Below are positions 1 to 6,915 of a DNA stretch of 43,288 nucleotides, piece by piece. The translations under genes were made by a program, and so were the position numbers. Every line of letters starts with the position of its first letter. Within the stretch, counting starts at the first letter, position 1. Source of the stretch: Clostridia bacterium (GTDB lineage Bacteria; Bacillota; Clostridia; Oscillospirales; Acutalibacteraceae); the NCBI GenBank assembly GCA_017621885.1, contig JAGASD010000047.1, forward strand, positions 1 to 43,288. The letters run 5' to 3'. The notes under the pieces are model-generated. The model did not search any database and was not told the DNA's origin. It saw nothing but the letters and a program-made list of their open reading frames with translations.

Positions 1-664
1 ATTCTGCATTTAACACGTTAATAGCAGTATTGTTTACCACCTTATCGCTATCTGAACGGCTTTTCGTAACGTGCAGATTTGCCTGTATGAAAATAACTGC
101 ATCGGATTGTTTGCCCTTAACAAATTCAATCAATTCACTGTATTTTTCAACGGTGCTGCTAAATTTGTATCCCACTTCATTGATGCCGAGCATTATATAT
201 ATTTTACCATACTTTTTGCTATTCAGCAACTCCGTCAAAGTCACCTTGCCGACATTGGGAACAGAAACAGGCTTTTTATGAATGTTGTAAACACTCATTC
301 CCACCGTGCAAAAATAGTCTGCTCCGTCGATACCTGCATACTCCATAAGTCCCACTGTCCTTGAATCACCGATGAACAGAGCATCATCCATAGAAATATC
401 GCTGTTTGGTTGCGTTGTTATATTTTCCGTCGTTGATGTTTCTGTTATAGATGTACTCGCTTCGTAACCACCCTCTGTTTGCGTAGAGTTTGTATCTTCT
501 AAGGTGTCTTTGGGAGTCAATATAATATCGTTTTGCGTTACCGAATTGTTGTCGGTTTCTGTGCCGGAGCTTGAAGATGGGGTTTTCCAAAAAAACATAA
601 ACAGTATAACAGCAACAACTAAAAAACATAAGGACAAAAGAGTAACTAAATTTGACTTTTTCAT
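1..664 (-). CDS. SGNH/GDSL-type hydrolase, membrane-anchored (partial, runs off left edge)
   Basis: The first 221 codons of a protein are visible; the C-terminus lies beyond the window edge. It begins MKKSNLVTLLSLCFLVVAVI, a short basic start followed by one membrane segment, then a Ser/Thr/Glu-rich linker to about residue 90. The catalytic part shows FIGDSRTVGL (G99-D100-S101, the block I nucleophile region) and MLGINE (G160, N162), which fits block III of SGNH esterases. The start ATG is preceded by GAGAGGT. It begins 12 nt after the MBOAT stop, so the two are one operon. In such pairs the MBOAT protein passes acyl groups across the membrane and the SGNH partner acts outside on a glycan or teichoic-type polymer; substrate is unknown. 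Family assignment is from motifs; function is inferred. Confidence 0.8.
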   Translation of the reverse strand, partial: MKKSNLVTLLSLCFLVVAVILFMFFWKTPSSSSGTETDNNSVTQNDIILTPKDTLEDTNSTQTEGGYEASTSITETSTTENITTQPNSDISMDDALFIGDSRTVGLMEYAGIDGADYFCTVGMSVYNIHKKPVSVPNVGKVTLTELLNSKKYGKIYIMLGINEVGYKFSSTVEKYSELIEFVKGKQSDAVIFIQANLHVTKSRSDSDKVVNNTAINVLNAE

Positions 665-676
665 TTTCTTTACCTC

Positions 677-2071
677 TCAAAATCTAAAATATAAAAACGG
701 ATCATCAAAGCCACGGTACATACAATATACACTTGCACAGAAAATCACCGATAACAGCAGGCATATAACAACACGGCTTTTAATTCGTTTCAAAATACGA
801 AACGGCAATCTTGTCGAGAACAATATACCTGCGATAAAAAACGGATAAAATAAGTTTAAGTATTTTAGGTAGTCATACCTAAATATCGACCATACGCCTT
901 GACCGAAAAACGGGAACAACCGAGTAAAAAACACCCAAAGCTGCCCTATATCATCAATAGCGAATATTGCCCAAGTAATCGGGATCAATATGAACATATA
1001 AAGGTGGGCAATGACAGGCATTTTATTAAGATATTTTCCTATAAAGAATCTTTCAAGCGTTATGATAATGAACAGAACTGTTCCCCATAAAACGAAATTA
1101 TATCCTGCACCGTGCCACAACCCCGTAAGCAACCATACGATAAGCAGATTTCTGACAGTAGCAATTTTGCCGTTGCGATTTCCGCCAAGAGGGATATATA
1201 CATACTCTCTAAACCAAGCCCCAAGTGTTATATGCCACCGCCGCCAAAATTCTGTCATTGTAAGGCTTGTATATGGGTGGTCAAAGTTTTTCGGTAGCTT
1301 GAATCCGAGCATTTTTCCAAGACCTATAGCCATCAGGGAGTAACCGAAAAAATCAAAATATATTTGAAGAGAAAATGCTATTATCGCCATCCACGCAAGC
1401 GGTGTAGATATGCTTTCAAACCCAATCGCACAAGTCTGCGACCACAGTTTTCCGACAGGATTAGCAAGCAGCACTTTTAATCCTAATCCGAAAATAAATA
1501 TGCCGATACCTCTCAGCACAGATGATGTTTTGATTTGCCGCTTATACAGTTCTTTTTCCACTTGACCGTAAGTAACAATCGGACCGGCAATGAGCTGTTC
1601 GAACATTGAAATATATATCGTATATTTAAGCAAACTTTGTTGTGCCTTTATAGTTCCTCGGTAAACATCAACAATATATGAAATTCCTTGAAAGGTGTAA
1701 AAAGAAATGCCAATAGGCAATACAATATCTGCCGTAAAGTTAAAACTCGGATTGAGCCGACCAATTTCGTTTATTACAAAGCCGGAATACTTAAATGCGG
1801 CCAGACTGATTAAGTGTAAACTTATGCCTATGGTCAATAATACCTTCTTGTGTGCCGAAAATTTTTCAATCCATACACCAACCACAAAATCCGCAATAAT
1901 ACTTAGTATAAACACTATAAAATGTTCGGGGTTATGGATCGTGCCCACAAAGTAAAAACACAAACTTCCAATAAATAATATAGAATTCTTTAATTTATCA
2001 GGTACAATATAGTAGCACCCGAAGAATATCGGCATAAATATAAAGATAAATTGTAAACTACTGAATACCAT
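677..2071 (-). CDS. MBOAT-family membrane O-acyltransferase (AlgI/DltB/PatA-like)
   Basis: 464-residue polytopic membrane protein of the MBOAT family, which transfers acyl groups (usually acetyl) to extracytoplasmic polymers. Family landmarks are clear: PIGISFYTFQGISYIVDVYR near the first third, TEFWRRWHITLGAWFREYVY with H280, and LLTGLWHGAGYNFVLWG with the near-invariant H320. Hydrophobic segments run throughout. I chose the ATG at 2071: GGTGG lies 7 nt upstream, whereas the ATG at 2077 abuts it and the longer frame to 2134 has no ribosome site. The SGNH partner follows directly. I could not assign a promoter confidently in the 80 nt upstream. Likely substrates are a cell-wall or capsule glycan; DltB is less likely because no dltA/dltC is nearby. 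Confidence 0.9.
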   Translation of the reverse strand: MVFSSLQFIFIFMPIFFGCYYIVPDKLKNSILFIGSLCFYFVGTIHNPEHFIVFILSIIADFVVGVWIEKFSAHKKVLLTIGISLHLISLAAFKYSGFVINEIGRLNPSFNFTADIVLPIGISFYTFQGISYIVDVYRGTIKAQQSLLKYTIYISMFEQLIAGPIVTYGQVEKELYKRQIKTSSVLRGIGIFIFGLGLKVLLANPVGKLWSQTCAIGFESISTPLAWMAIIAFSLQIYFDFFGYSLMAIGLGKMLGFKLPKNFDHPYTSLTMTEFWRRWHITLGAWFREYVYIPLGGNRNGKIATVRNLLIVWLLTGLWHGAGYNFVLWGTVLFIIITLERFFIGKYLNKMPVIAHLYMFILIPITWAIFAIDDIGQLWVFFTRLFPFFGQGVWSIFRYDYLKYLNLFYPFFIAGILFSTRLPFRILKRIKSRVVICLLLSVIFCASVYCMYRGFDDPFLYFRF

Positions 2072-2148
2072 AACCATACCACCATTTCGCTGTTCTGATA
2101 TATAGATGCACGGGCAATATAAAAGGTGACACACAAATTTATTTTTTC

Positions 2149-2182
2149 AAAAAAATTAGCGGCAAGGATTTCTCCCTGCCGC
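2149..2182 (-). terminator. Rho-independent terminator 2 after guaA
   Basis: Arms GCGGCA (2159-2164) and TGCCGC (2177-2182) pair, with further G-C pairs inside. On the minus strand the hairpin is followed by TAATTTTTTT. It sits about 80 nt upstream of the MBOAT start and probably insulates that operon from guaA. The 2183-2279 stretch between the two hairpins holds nothing I recognise. Confidence 0.65.
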
Positions 2183-2279
2183 CGTGCTTCGGTTAGTTGT
2201 AAATAATATCGTGATTTACGATTTCGGTGGCTCTGATACGATAATAATTGCACTCGAAATAATGTGAATAATAAAAATA

Positions 2280-2310
2280 ATAGCAGACAATGAAAAGCAC
2301 TGTCTGCTAT
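2280..2310 (-). terminator. Rho-independent terminator 1 after guaA
   Basis: Perfect 10-bp inverted repeat: ATAGCAGACA (2280-2289) with TGTCTGCTAT (2301-2310), 11-nt loop. On the minus strand a T-rich tract (TTATTTTTATTATT) follows. It begins 27 nt beyond the guaA stop codon. Confidence 0.75.
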
Positions 2311-2336
2311 AGTAGATATATTATATTAAGTTGGTA

Positions 2337-3317
2337 TTATTCCCACTCAATTGTGCCGATGGGCTTCGGTGTAAGGTCGTAGAGAACACGATTAATACCT
2401 TCAACCTCATGAGTGATTCTGTCTGTTATTTTATGAAGAAGTGCATAAGGAATCTCTTCGATTGTCGCACTCATTGCGTCTGTTGTATTAACAGCACGGA
2501 TGATTGCAGGCCAACCTTCGTAGCGTTTTGAATCCTTTACGCCAACGCTCTTAACATCGGGAACAGCGATGAAATACTGCCAAACCTTGCCCGCAAGACC
2601 GGCATTATCAAATTCTTCTCTGAGAATTGCATCAGCCTCTCTTAAAGCGTGGAGTCTGTCACGAGTAATTGCCCCAAGGCAACGAACACCGAGACCGGGA
2701 CCGGGGAACGGCTGACGGTATACCATTTCATCGGGAAGTCCGAGAGCGGAGCCTACAACACGAACCTCGTCTTTATAAAGAAGAGCAACAGGTTCGCAAA
2801 GCTCAAGTTTCATATCTTCGGGAAGGCCGCCAACGTTATGGTGTGCCTTAACTCCGTCACTTTCAAGAATATCGGGATAAATTGTACCCTGAGCAAGGAA
2901 TGAGATTCCTTCAAGCTTGAGAGCTTCTTCGTTGAACACTTCAATGAATTCGTTACCGATTATTTTACGTTTCTTTTCCGGATCAGAAACATCAACAAGC
3001 TTATCAAGAAAACGGTCTGTAGCATCAATATAAATAAGGTTTGCATCAAGCTGTTTACCGAAAACCTCGATAACCTGCTCGCTCTCGCCTTTTCTCATAA
3101 GACCGTGGTTAACGTGTACACAAACAAGCTGTTTGCCGATAGCTTTAATAAGCAAAGCAGCAACAACGGAGGAATCAACACCGCCCGAGAGAGCGAGAAG
3201 AACTTTTTTATCCCCTACCTGTGCGCGAACTGCCGCAACCTGCTCATCAATAAATGCATTAGCAAGTTCAATATTGTTTATTCTTTTCATATCATCGGGA
3301 CGTTTAATAAGTTCCAT
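2337..3317 (-). CDS. guaA: GMP synthase ATP-pyrophosphatase subunit (amidotransferase domain absent)
   Basis: 326 residues. It makes GMP from XMP, ATP and ammonia in purine synthesis. The P-loop SGGVDSS (residues 44-50) opens the N-type ATP-pyrophosphatase domain; the second half is the GMP synthase dimerisation domain, ending with the signature TIEWE. Ordinary bacterial GuaA is about 510 residues with an N-terminal class I glutamine amidotransferase; here that domain is missing, as in the archaeal GuaAa/GuaAb split, and no amidotransferase is encoded nearby. The ATG at 3317 has GGAGG 9 nt upstream; an in-frame TTG at 3326 abuts the GGAGG and is rejected. It lies 20 nt after the CofE-like gene and is followed by two terminators. 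Free ammonia or a separate GATase subunit elsewhere must supply nitrogen. Confidence 0.92.
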   Translation of the reverse strand: MELIKRPDDMKRINNIELANAFIDEQVAAVRAQVGDKKVLLALSGGVDSSVVAALLIKAIGKQLVCVHVNHGLMRKGESEQVIEVFGKQLDANLIYIDATDRFLDKLVDVSDPEKKRKIIGNEFIEVFNEEALKLEGISFLAQGTIYPDILESDGVKAHHNVGGLPEDMKLELCEPVALLYKDEVRVVGSALGLPDEMVYRQPFPGPGLGVRCLGAITRDRLHALREADAILREEFDNAGLAGKVWQYFIAVPDVKSVGVKDSKRYEGWPAIIRAVNTTDAMSATIEEIPYALLHKITDRITHEVEGINRVLYDLTPKPIGTIEWE

Positions 3318-3337
3318 AAAATTCAACCTCCGTTAAC

Positions 3338-4528
3338 TTAGTCTGTATAATTGTCAAAATAGCCCTGAACAAGGATAATCGGTGTACCCTTATCACCTGA
3401 ACCGCTTGTAAGGTCACAAAGAGAACCAATAAGATCTGTAAGCTGTCTTGGTGTTGTGCCCTGTGAAGCCATATTACCAACAAGATTACCTGACTTTGCT
3501 TTAATGCTGTTAGAAATCGCTTCTTTCAGCTCTGCACCGGAAAGTCCTTTAAAGTCGTTATCAGCAAGATATTTCAATTTAAGCTCGTTAGGTGTACCGA
3601 TAAGGCCATCGGTATGAGCAGGAGAAACAACGGGGTCAGCAAGCTCCCATATTTTACCCTGGGGATCCTTGAAAGCACCATCTCCGTAAACCATTACTTC
3701 GATATGCTTACCTGTTCTTGCAAGGAACTCAGCCTGAATATCCTTAACAAGGTCATTACATTCTCTGGGGAAAAGCTTAATTGTATCTTCTGTGGATTTA
3801 TTTGAACCAAGAAGACCGTAAGCTTCATTGCAACCGCTACCGTTAACAGATGAATTGAGGATATCATCAAGACCGCAAACGATTTTCGCACCTGCGGCTT
3901 TAAGAATTCTCTTTGTACGTGCCCTTGTATGAATATCACAAGTAAGAACGCAATCTGTATAATCAAGAATTGTTTTAGACTGGTTAGCAAAAACAATCTC
4001 AACCTCTGCCCCTGCTTCTTTTATAATTTCAGAATAGTAAGCAACATAATCAACACCCGTGAATTCATGCTTATTTTCACCGAAAAGCTCTCTGTATTTT
4101 TCAAGAGAAAGAACGTCAGAATAAGGATTAATGCCTGCTTCATCAAGCTGGTCGTATGTTAAAAGAGAGTTACCGACTTCATCACTGGGATAACTGAGCA
4201 TAAGAACAATCTTTTTAGCACCCATTGCAATACCTTTAAGACAAATTGCAAAACGGTTACGCGACAAAATGGGGAAAATAACGCCAACCGTCTCACCACC
4301 GAGCTTGGCTTTAACGTCTGCAGCAATATCTTCAACCTTTGCGTAGTTACCCTGAGCTCGCGCAACAATTGACTCTGTAAGAGCCACAACATCACGGTCT
4401 CTGAGTGAGAAGCCCTCGCTCTCAGCAGCCTCTAAAACGCTTGTTACAGCAATATCAACAAGGTTATCGCCCTCTCTGATAATGGGACAACGAATACCGC
4501 GTGAAACTGTACCTACTTTTCTTTCCAT
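3338..4528 (-). CDS. CofE-like family protein (coenzyme F420-0:L-glutamate ligase homolog)
   Basis: 396 residues. The N-terminal half resembles the F420-0 gamma-glutamyl ligase fold: PIIREGDNLVDI, RDRDVVALTESIVARAQGN, SRNRFAICLKGIAMGAKKIV. In methanogens and actinobacteria CofE adds glutamate to F420-0. No other F420 gene is visible here and clostridia of this kind are not known to make F420, so the family name should not be taken as function. The C-terminal half contains VMVYGDGAFKDP and VVSPAHTDGLIGTP. The start has GGTGAG upstream. It is the first gene of a pair with guaA, which hints at a nucleotide or glutamylation role; this is inference. A weak upstream promoter-like stretch at 4535-4575 is not convincing. 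Confidence 0.75.
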   Translation of the reverse strand: MERKVGTVSRGIRCPIIREGDNLVDIAVTSVLEAAESEGFSLRDRDVVALTESIVARAQGNYAKVEDIAADVKAKLGGETVGVIFPILSRNRFAICLKGIAMGAKKIVLMLSYPSDEVGNSLLTYDQLDEAGINPYSDVLSLEKYRELFGENKHEFTGVDYVAYYSEIIKEAGAEVEIVFANQSKTILDYTDCVLTCDIHTRARTKRILKAAGAKIVCGLDDILNSSVNGSGCNEAYGLLGSNKSTEDTIKLFPRECNDLVKDIQAEFLARTGKHIEVMVYGDGAFKDPQGKIWELADPVVSPAHTDGLIGTPNELKLKYLADNDFKGLSGAELKEAISNSIKAKSGNLVGNMASQGTTPRQLTDLIGSLCDLTSGSGDKGTPIILVQGYFDNYTD

Positions 4529-4579
4529 AATAATCTCACCACTTTATATAGTTTACCAAAATTGAAATTTTTAACTTAC

Positions 4580-4614
4580 TTAAAAAGTATGGAGCGACTT
4601 TCAATGAAAGCCGC
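4580..4614 (-). terminator. Terminator after tsf
   Basis: Arms GCGACTTTC (4594-4602) and GAAAGCCGC (4606-4614) form 9 pairs including one G-U, loop of 3 nt. On the minus strand a T5 tract (4581-4585) follows. It separates rpsB-tsf from the CofE-like/guaA pair. Confidence 0.7.
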
Positions 4615-4628
4615 CCTCAATTGAAACC

Positions 4629-5726
4629 TTATTTCATCATGCTGGCAACTTCGTCAGCAAAATTGTCTTCTCTTTTTTCGAGACCTTCGCCCTTTTCAAG
4701 ACGAATAAAGCTTACAACTTTAATATCAGCACCGGTGTTCTTTGCAACCTGTGCAACATAACCTGCAACTGTACCGTCAAAAAGATCTGAACGAACGAAT
4801 GCCTGTTCAAGAAGGCAGATTTCCTTAATCTGCTTCTTAATACGGCCTTCAACTGCACCTGCAAAGATTTTGTTGCCCATGTATTCCTCTTTACCTGCAA
4901 TTGCAAGAGATGCAAGTGTAGCAACAGCTTCTTTTGAAAGGAAATTGAAGAGATAGGGGCTCTTCTGATTTTCTTCGTAAGCAGCAACATCTTCAGCGCT
5001 GAAAAGGTTTTCAGCAATAGCTTTCTGGAAGAGAGCACTGAGAATGGGCTTGGGAAGAGATTCAGGCTTATTAAGAGAGCTATCAATTGTAATAGATTTC
5101 ATTTTTGCAAGCTCATCAGCAGAAATGCTGTCTTTTGCAAGATACTCAGGACGCATAGCAGCAACCTGCATTGCAATATTCTTACCCATTGCAACAAATT
5201 CTGCTTTATCTTCAAGATTTGTTTCAAACTTAACTGCAACACCAACTGCGCCGCCACCGTGAATGTAAGTTACAACGTCACCTTCAACGATTTCAAAACG
5301 ACGGATTTTAAGGTTTTCACCAATAACAAGAATAAGGTCGTTAAGGTTTTCTGTAACTGTTCTGTCAGAACCTGCAAGAGTAAGGTCTGCAAGAGCTTCA
5401 ACTGAAGCAGGCTTGTTAGCAGCGATTGTTTTAGCAACATTAAGACCGAATTCCTGGAATTTTTCGTTTTTACCAACGAAGTCTGTTTCAGAGTTGATTT
5501 CAAGAAGAACTGTTACTTTTGCATCTTCATCAGTGTAAGCGATGATTGCACCTTCAGCAGCAATTCTGCTTGCCTTCTTCTCAGAAGCTGCAAGGCCTCT
5601 TTCACGAAGAATTTCGAAAGCTCTATCCATATCACCGTCAGCTTCTGTAAGTGCCTTTTTGCACTCCATCATACCAACACCGGTTTTTTCTCTTAAGTTT
5701 TTAACATCTAAAGCTGTGAATGCCAT
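4629..5726 (-). CDS. tsf: Translation elongation factor Ts
   Basis: EF-Ts, the guanine-nucleotide exchange factor for EF-Tu. The N-terminal UBA-like segment (LDVKNLREKTGVGMMECKKA) and the EF-Tu contact motif region ETDFVGKNEKF (about residues 79-89) are conserved. At 365 residues it is longer than the usual 195-310; the extra length is in the C-terminal core/dimerisation region around residues 210-290, rich in Leu, Ser and Glu. The ATG has GGAGG 8 nt upstream. It follows rpsB by 63 nt, the classic order, and is closed by a terminator. Confidence 0.97.
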   Translation of the reverse strand: MAFTALDVKNLREKTGVGMMECKKALTEADGDMDRAFEILRERGLAASEKKASRIAAEGAIIAYTDEDAKVTVLLEINSETDFVGKNEKFQEFGLNVAKTIAANKPASVEALADLTLAGSDRTVTENLNDLILVIGENLKIRRFEIVEGDVVTYIHGGGAVGVAVKFETNLEDKAEFVAMGKNIAMQVAAMRPEYLAKDSISADELAKMKSITIDSSLNKPESLPKPILSALFQKAIAENLFSAEDVAAYEENQKSPYLFNFLSKEAVATLASLAIAGKEEYMGNKIFAGAVEGRIKKQIKEICLLEQAFVRSDLFDGTVAGYVAQVAKNTGADIKVVSFIRLEKGEGLEKREDNFADEVASMMK

Positions 5727-5755
5727 AGGTGTTACCTCCTTTATAAAGTTATCAA

Positions 5756-5774
5756 GGCGGAATTATATTCCGCC
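5756..5774 (-). promoter_or_regulatory. Intercistronic hairpin between rpsB and tsf
   Basis: GGCGGAAT (5756-5763) pairs with ATTCCGCC (5767-5774), 3-nt loop. No T tract follows on the minus strand (TTGATAACTT), so it is not a standard terminator. It could slow polymerase, mark RNA processing, or set the rpsB:tsf ratio. Confidence 0.5.
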
Positions 5775-5789
5775 TATTAATTAAACTAA

Positions 5790-6521
5790 TTATTCAGCGT
5801 CTTCAGCAACCTCTGCTTCTTCAGCAGCAACTGTCTGTTCACCCTGGCGGCCTGCAATAATTGCATCAGCCATAGCACCTGCAATAAGCTTTACTGCACG
5901 GATAGCGTCATCATTACCGGGAATAACGTAATCAATTTCATCGGGATCGCAGTTTGTATCAACAATAGCAACAATCGGAATACCGAGTTTCTTTGCTTCA
6001 AGAACAGCGATTCTTTCTTTTCTGGGGTCAACGATGAACATAGCAGCAGGCATCTTTTTCATTTCTGTGATACCGCCCATGAATTTTTCAAGCTTTTCTC
6101 TTTCAAGGTTGAGCTTAATAACTTCTTTTTTGGGAAGAAGCTCGAAAGTACCGTCAGCTTCCATAGCGTTAAGCTGAGCAAGTCTTCTGATTCTCTTCTG
6201 GATTGTGTTGAAGTTTGTAAGCATACCGCCGAGCCAACGTGCATTTACGAATGACATACCGCAACGCTCTGCTTCTTCCTTAATGGAATCCTGAGCCTGC
6301 TTCTTGGTACCTACGAAAAGAACTTCGCCGCCCTCCTGAGCAATCTGGTTGATGAAGGTGTAAGCCTCTTCAAGCTTCTTAACTGTCTTCTGAAGGTCAA
6401 TGATATAAATACCATTTCTTTCAGTAAAGATGTAAGGAGCCATTTTGGGGTTCCATCTTCTGGTCTGGTGTCCGAAATGAACACCTGCTTCGAGTAACTG
6501 TTTCATTGAAACTACTGACAT
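5790..6521 (-). CDS. rpsB: 30S ribosomal protein S2
   Basis: 243 residues, beginning [20 protein letters not shown], the hallmark S2 N-terminus; [21 protein letters not shown] and [20 protein letters not shown] are further S2 signatures. S2 joins the small subunit late, near the platform/head junction with S1. The C-terminal tail is acidic and Glu/Ala-rich. The ATG at 6521 has GGAGG 8 nt upstream; the frame extends upstream to 6596 but that part is leader. A strong promoter with a leader of about 100 nt lies upstream, and tsf follows. Confidence 0.98.
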   Translation of the reverse strand: MSVVSMKQLLEAGVHFGHQTRRWNPKMAPYIFTERNGIYIIDLQKTVKKLEEAYTFINQIAQEGGEVLFVGTKKQAQDSIKEEAERCGMSFVNARWLGGMLTNFNTIQKRIRRLAQLNAMEADGTFELLPKKEVIKLNLEREKLEKFMGGITEMKKMPAAMFIVDPRKERIAVLEAKKLGIPIVAIVDTNCDPDEIDYVIPGNDDAIRAVKLIAGAMADAIIAGRQGEQTVAAEEAEVAEDAE

Positions 6522-6631
6522 AATTTTGTCCTCCTTTTTGTTAAACCGCCGCAAGGTTTCGCCTCGCAAACACCACATCACCGATGCACACGGCATTCAC
6601 AATCTCCCCTGCGTGAGTTTTTGACTATGAG

Positions 6632-6660
6632 AGTATAGCACCATATAACAAAAAATGCAA
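6632..6660 (-). promoter_or_regulatory. rpsB-tsf promoter and leader
   Basis: Minus strand: -35 TTGCAT (6655-6660), 17-bp spacer, extended -10 TGC-TATACT (TATACT at 6632-6637). The leader to the rpsB start is about 105 nt and contains a small stem, GCGAGG with CCTTGC (about 6551-6567), plus weaker pairings. Long leaders before rpsB are often sites of S2 autoregulation; that role is inference here. Confidence 0.7.
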
Positions 6661-6679
6661 TACTTTTTTGTGAAATACT

Positions 6680-6913
6680 TTAAAAATCAAAGCAATATTT
6701 TTTATATTTCATATATTGAGTGATTTTTTTCATACGAATTTCTCTTGCAAACGGGTCAATATAAAAAGAACCGTTATCTCGCATAGAAACCACATCAAAC
6801 TCTTTCAATTCACCGGGCAAATCTCTGAGCGGCAATCTTATTAAGTTACCTGCTTTGTCAGGCAATCTGCAAACGGCGTAATCACCGTCAAAATATTCAA
6901 CAAACATATCCAT
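6680..6913 (-). CDS. DUF3006-type small protein
   Basis: 77 residues. The start MDMFVEYFDGDYAVCRLPDK and the pattern of a short beta-rich segment followed by a basic helix (REIRMKKITQYMKYKK) match DUF3006 proteins, which have no established role. The ATG at 6913 begins right after the ftsK stop; its GGAGG (7 nt upstream) lies inside the last ftsK codons, so the two are translationally linked. No terminator is visible before the rpsB promoter 20 nt downstream, so read-through into rpsB-tsf is possible. Confidence 0.7.
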   Translation of the reverse strand: MDMFVEYFDGDYAVCRLPDKAGNLIRLPLRDLPGELKEFDVVSMRDNGSFYIDPFAREIRMKKITQYMKYKKYCFDF

Positions 6914-6915
6914 AA

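Noticed and set aside
3338-4528. Evidence for F420 biosynthesis
   Set aside because: Only the CofE-like gene is present; no cofC, cofD, cofG/H homologs in the window.
4529-4628. Possible purine riboswitch upstream of the CofE-like/guaA pair
   Set aside because: The 100-nt gap contains only the tsf terminator and an AT-rich stretch; no aptamer-like paired elements seen.
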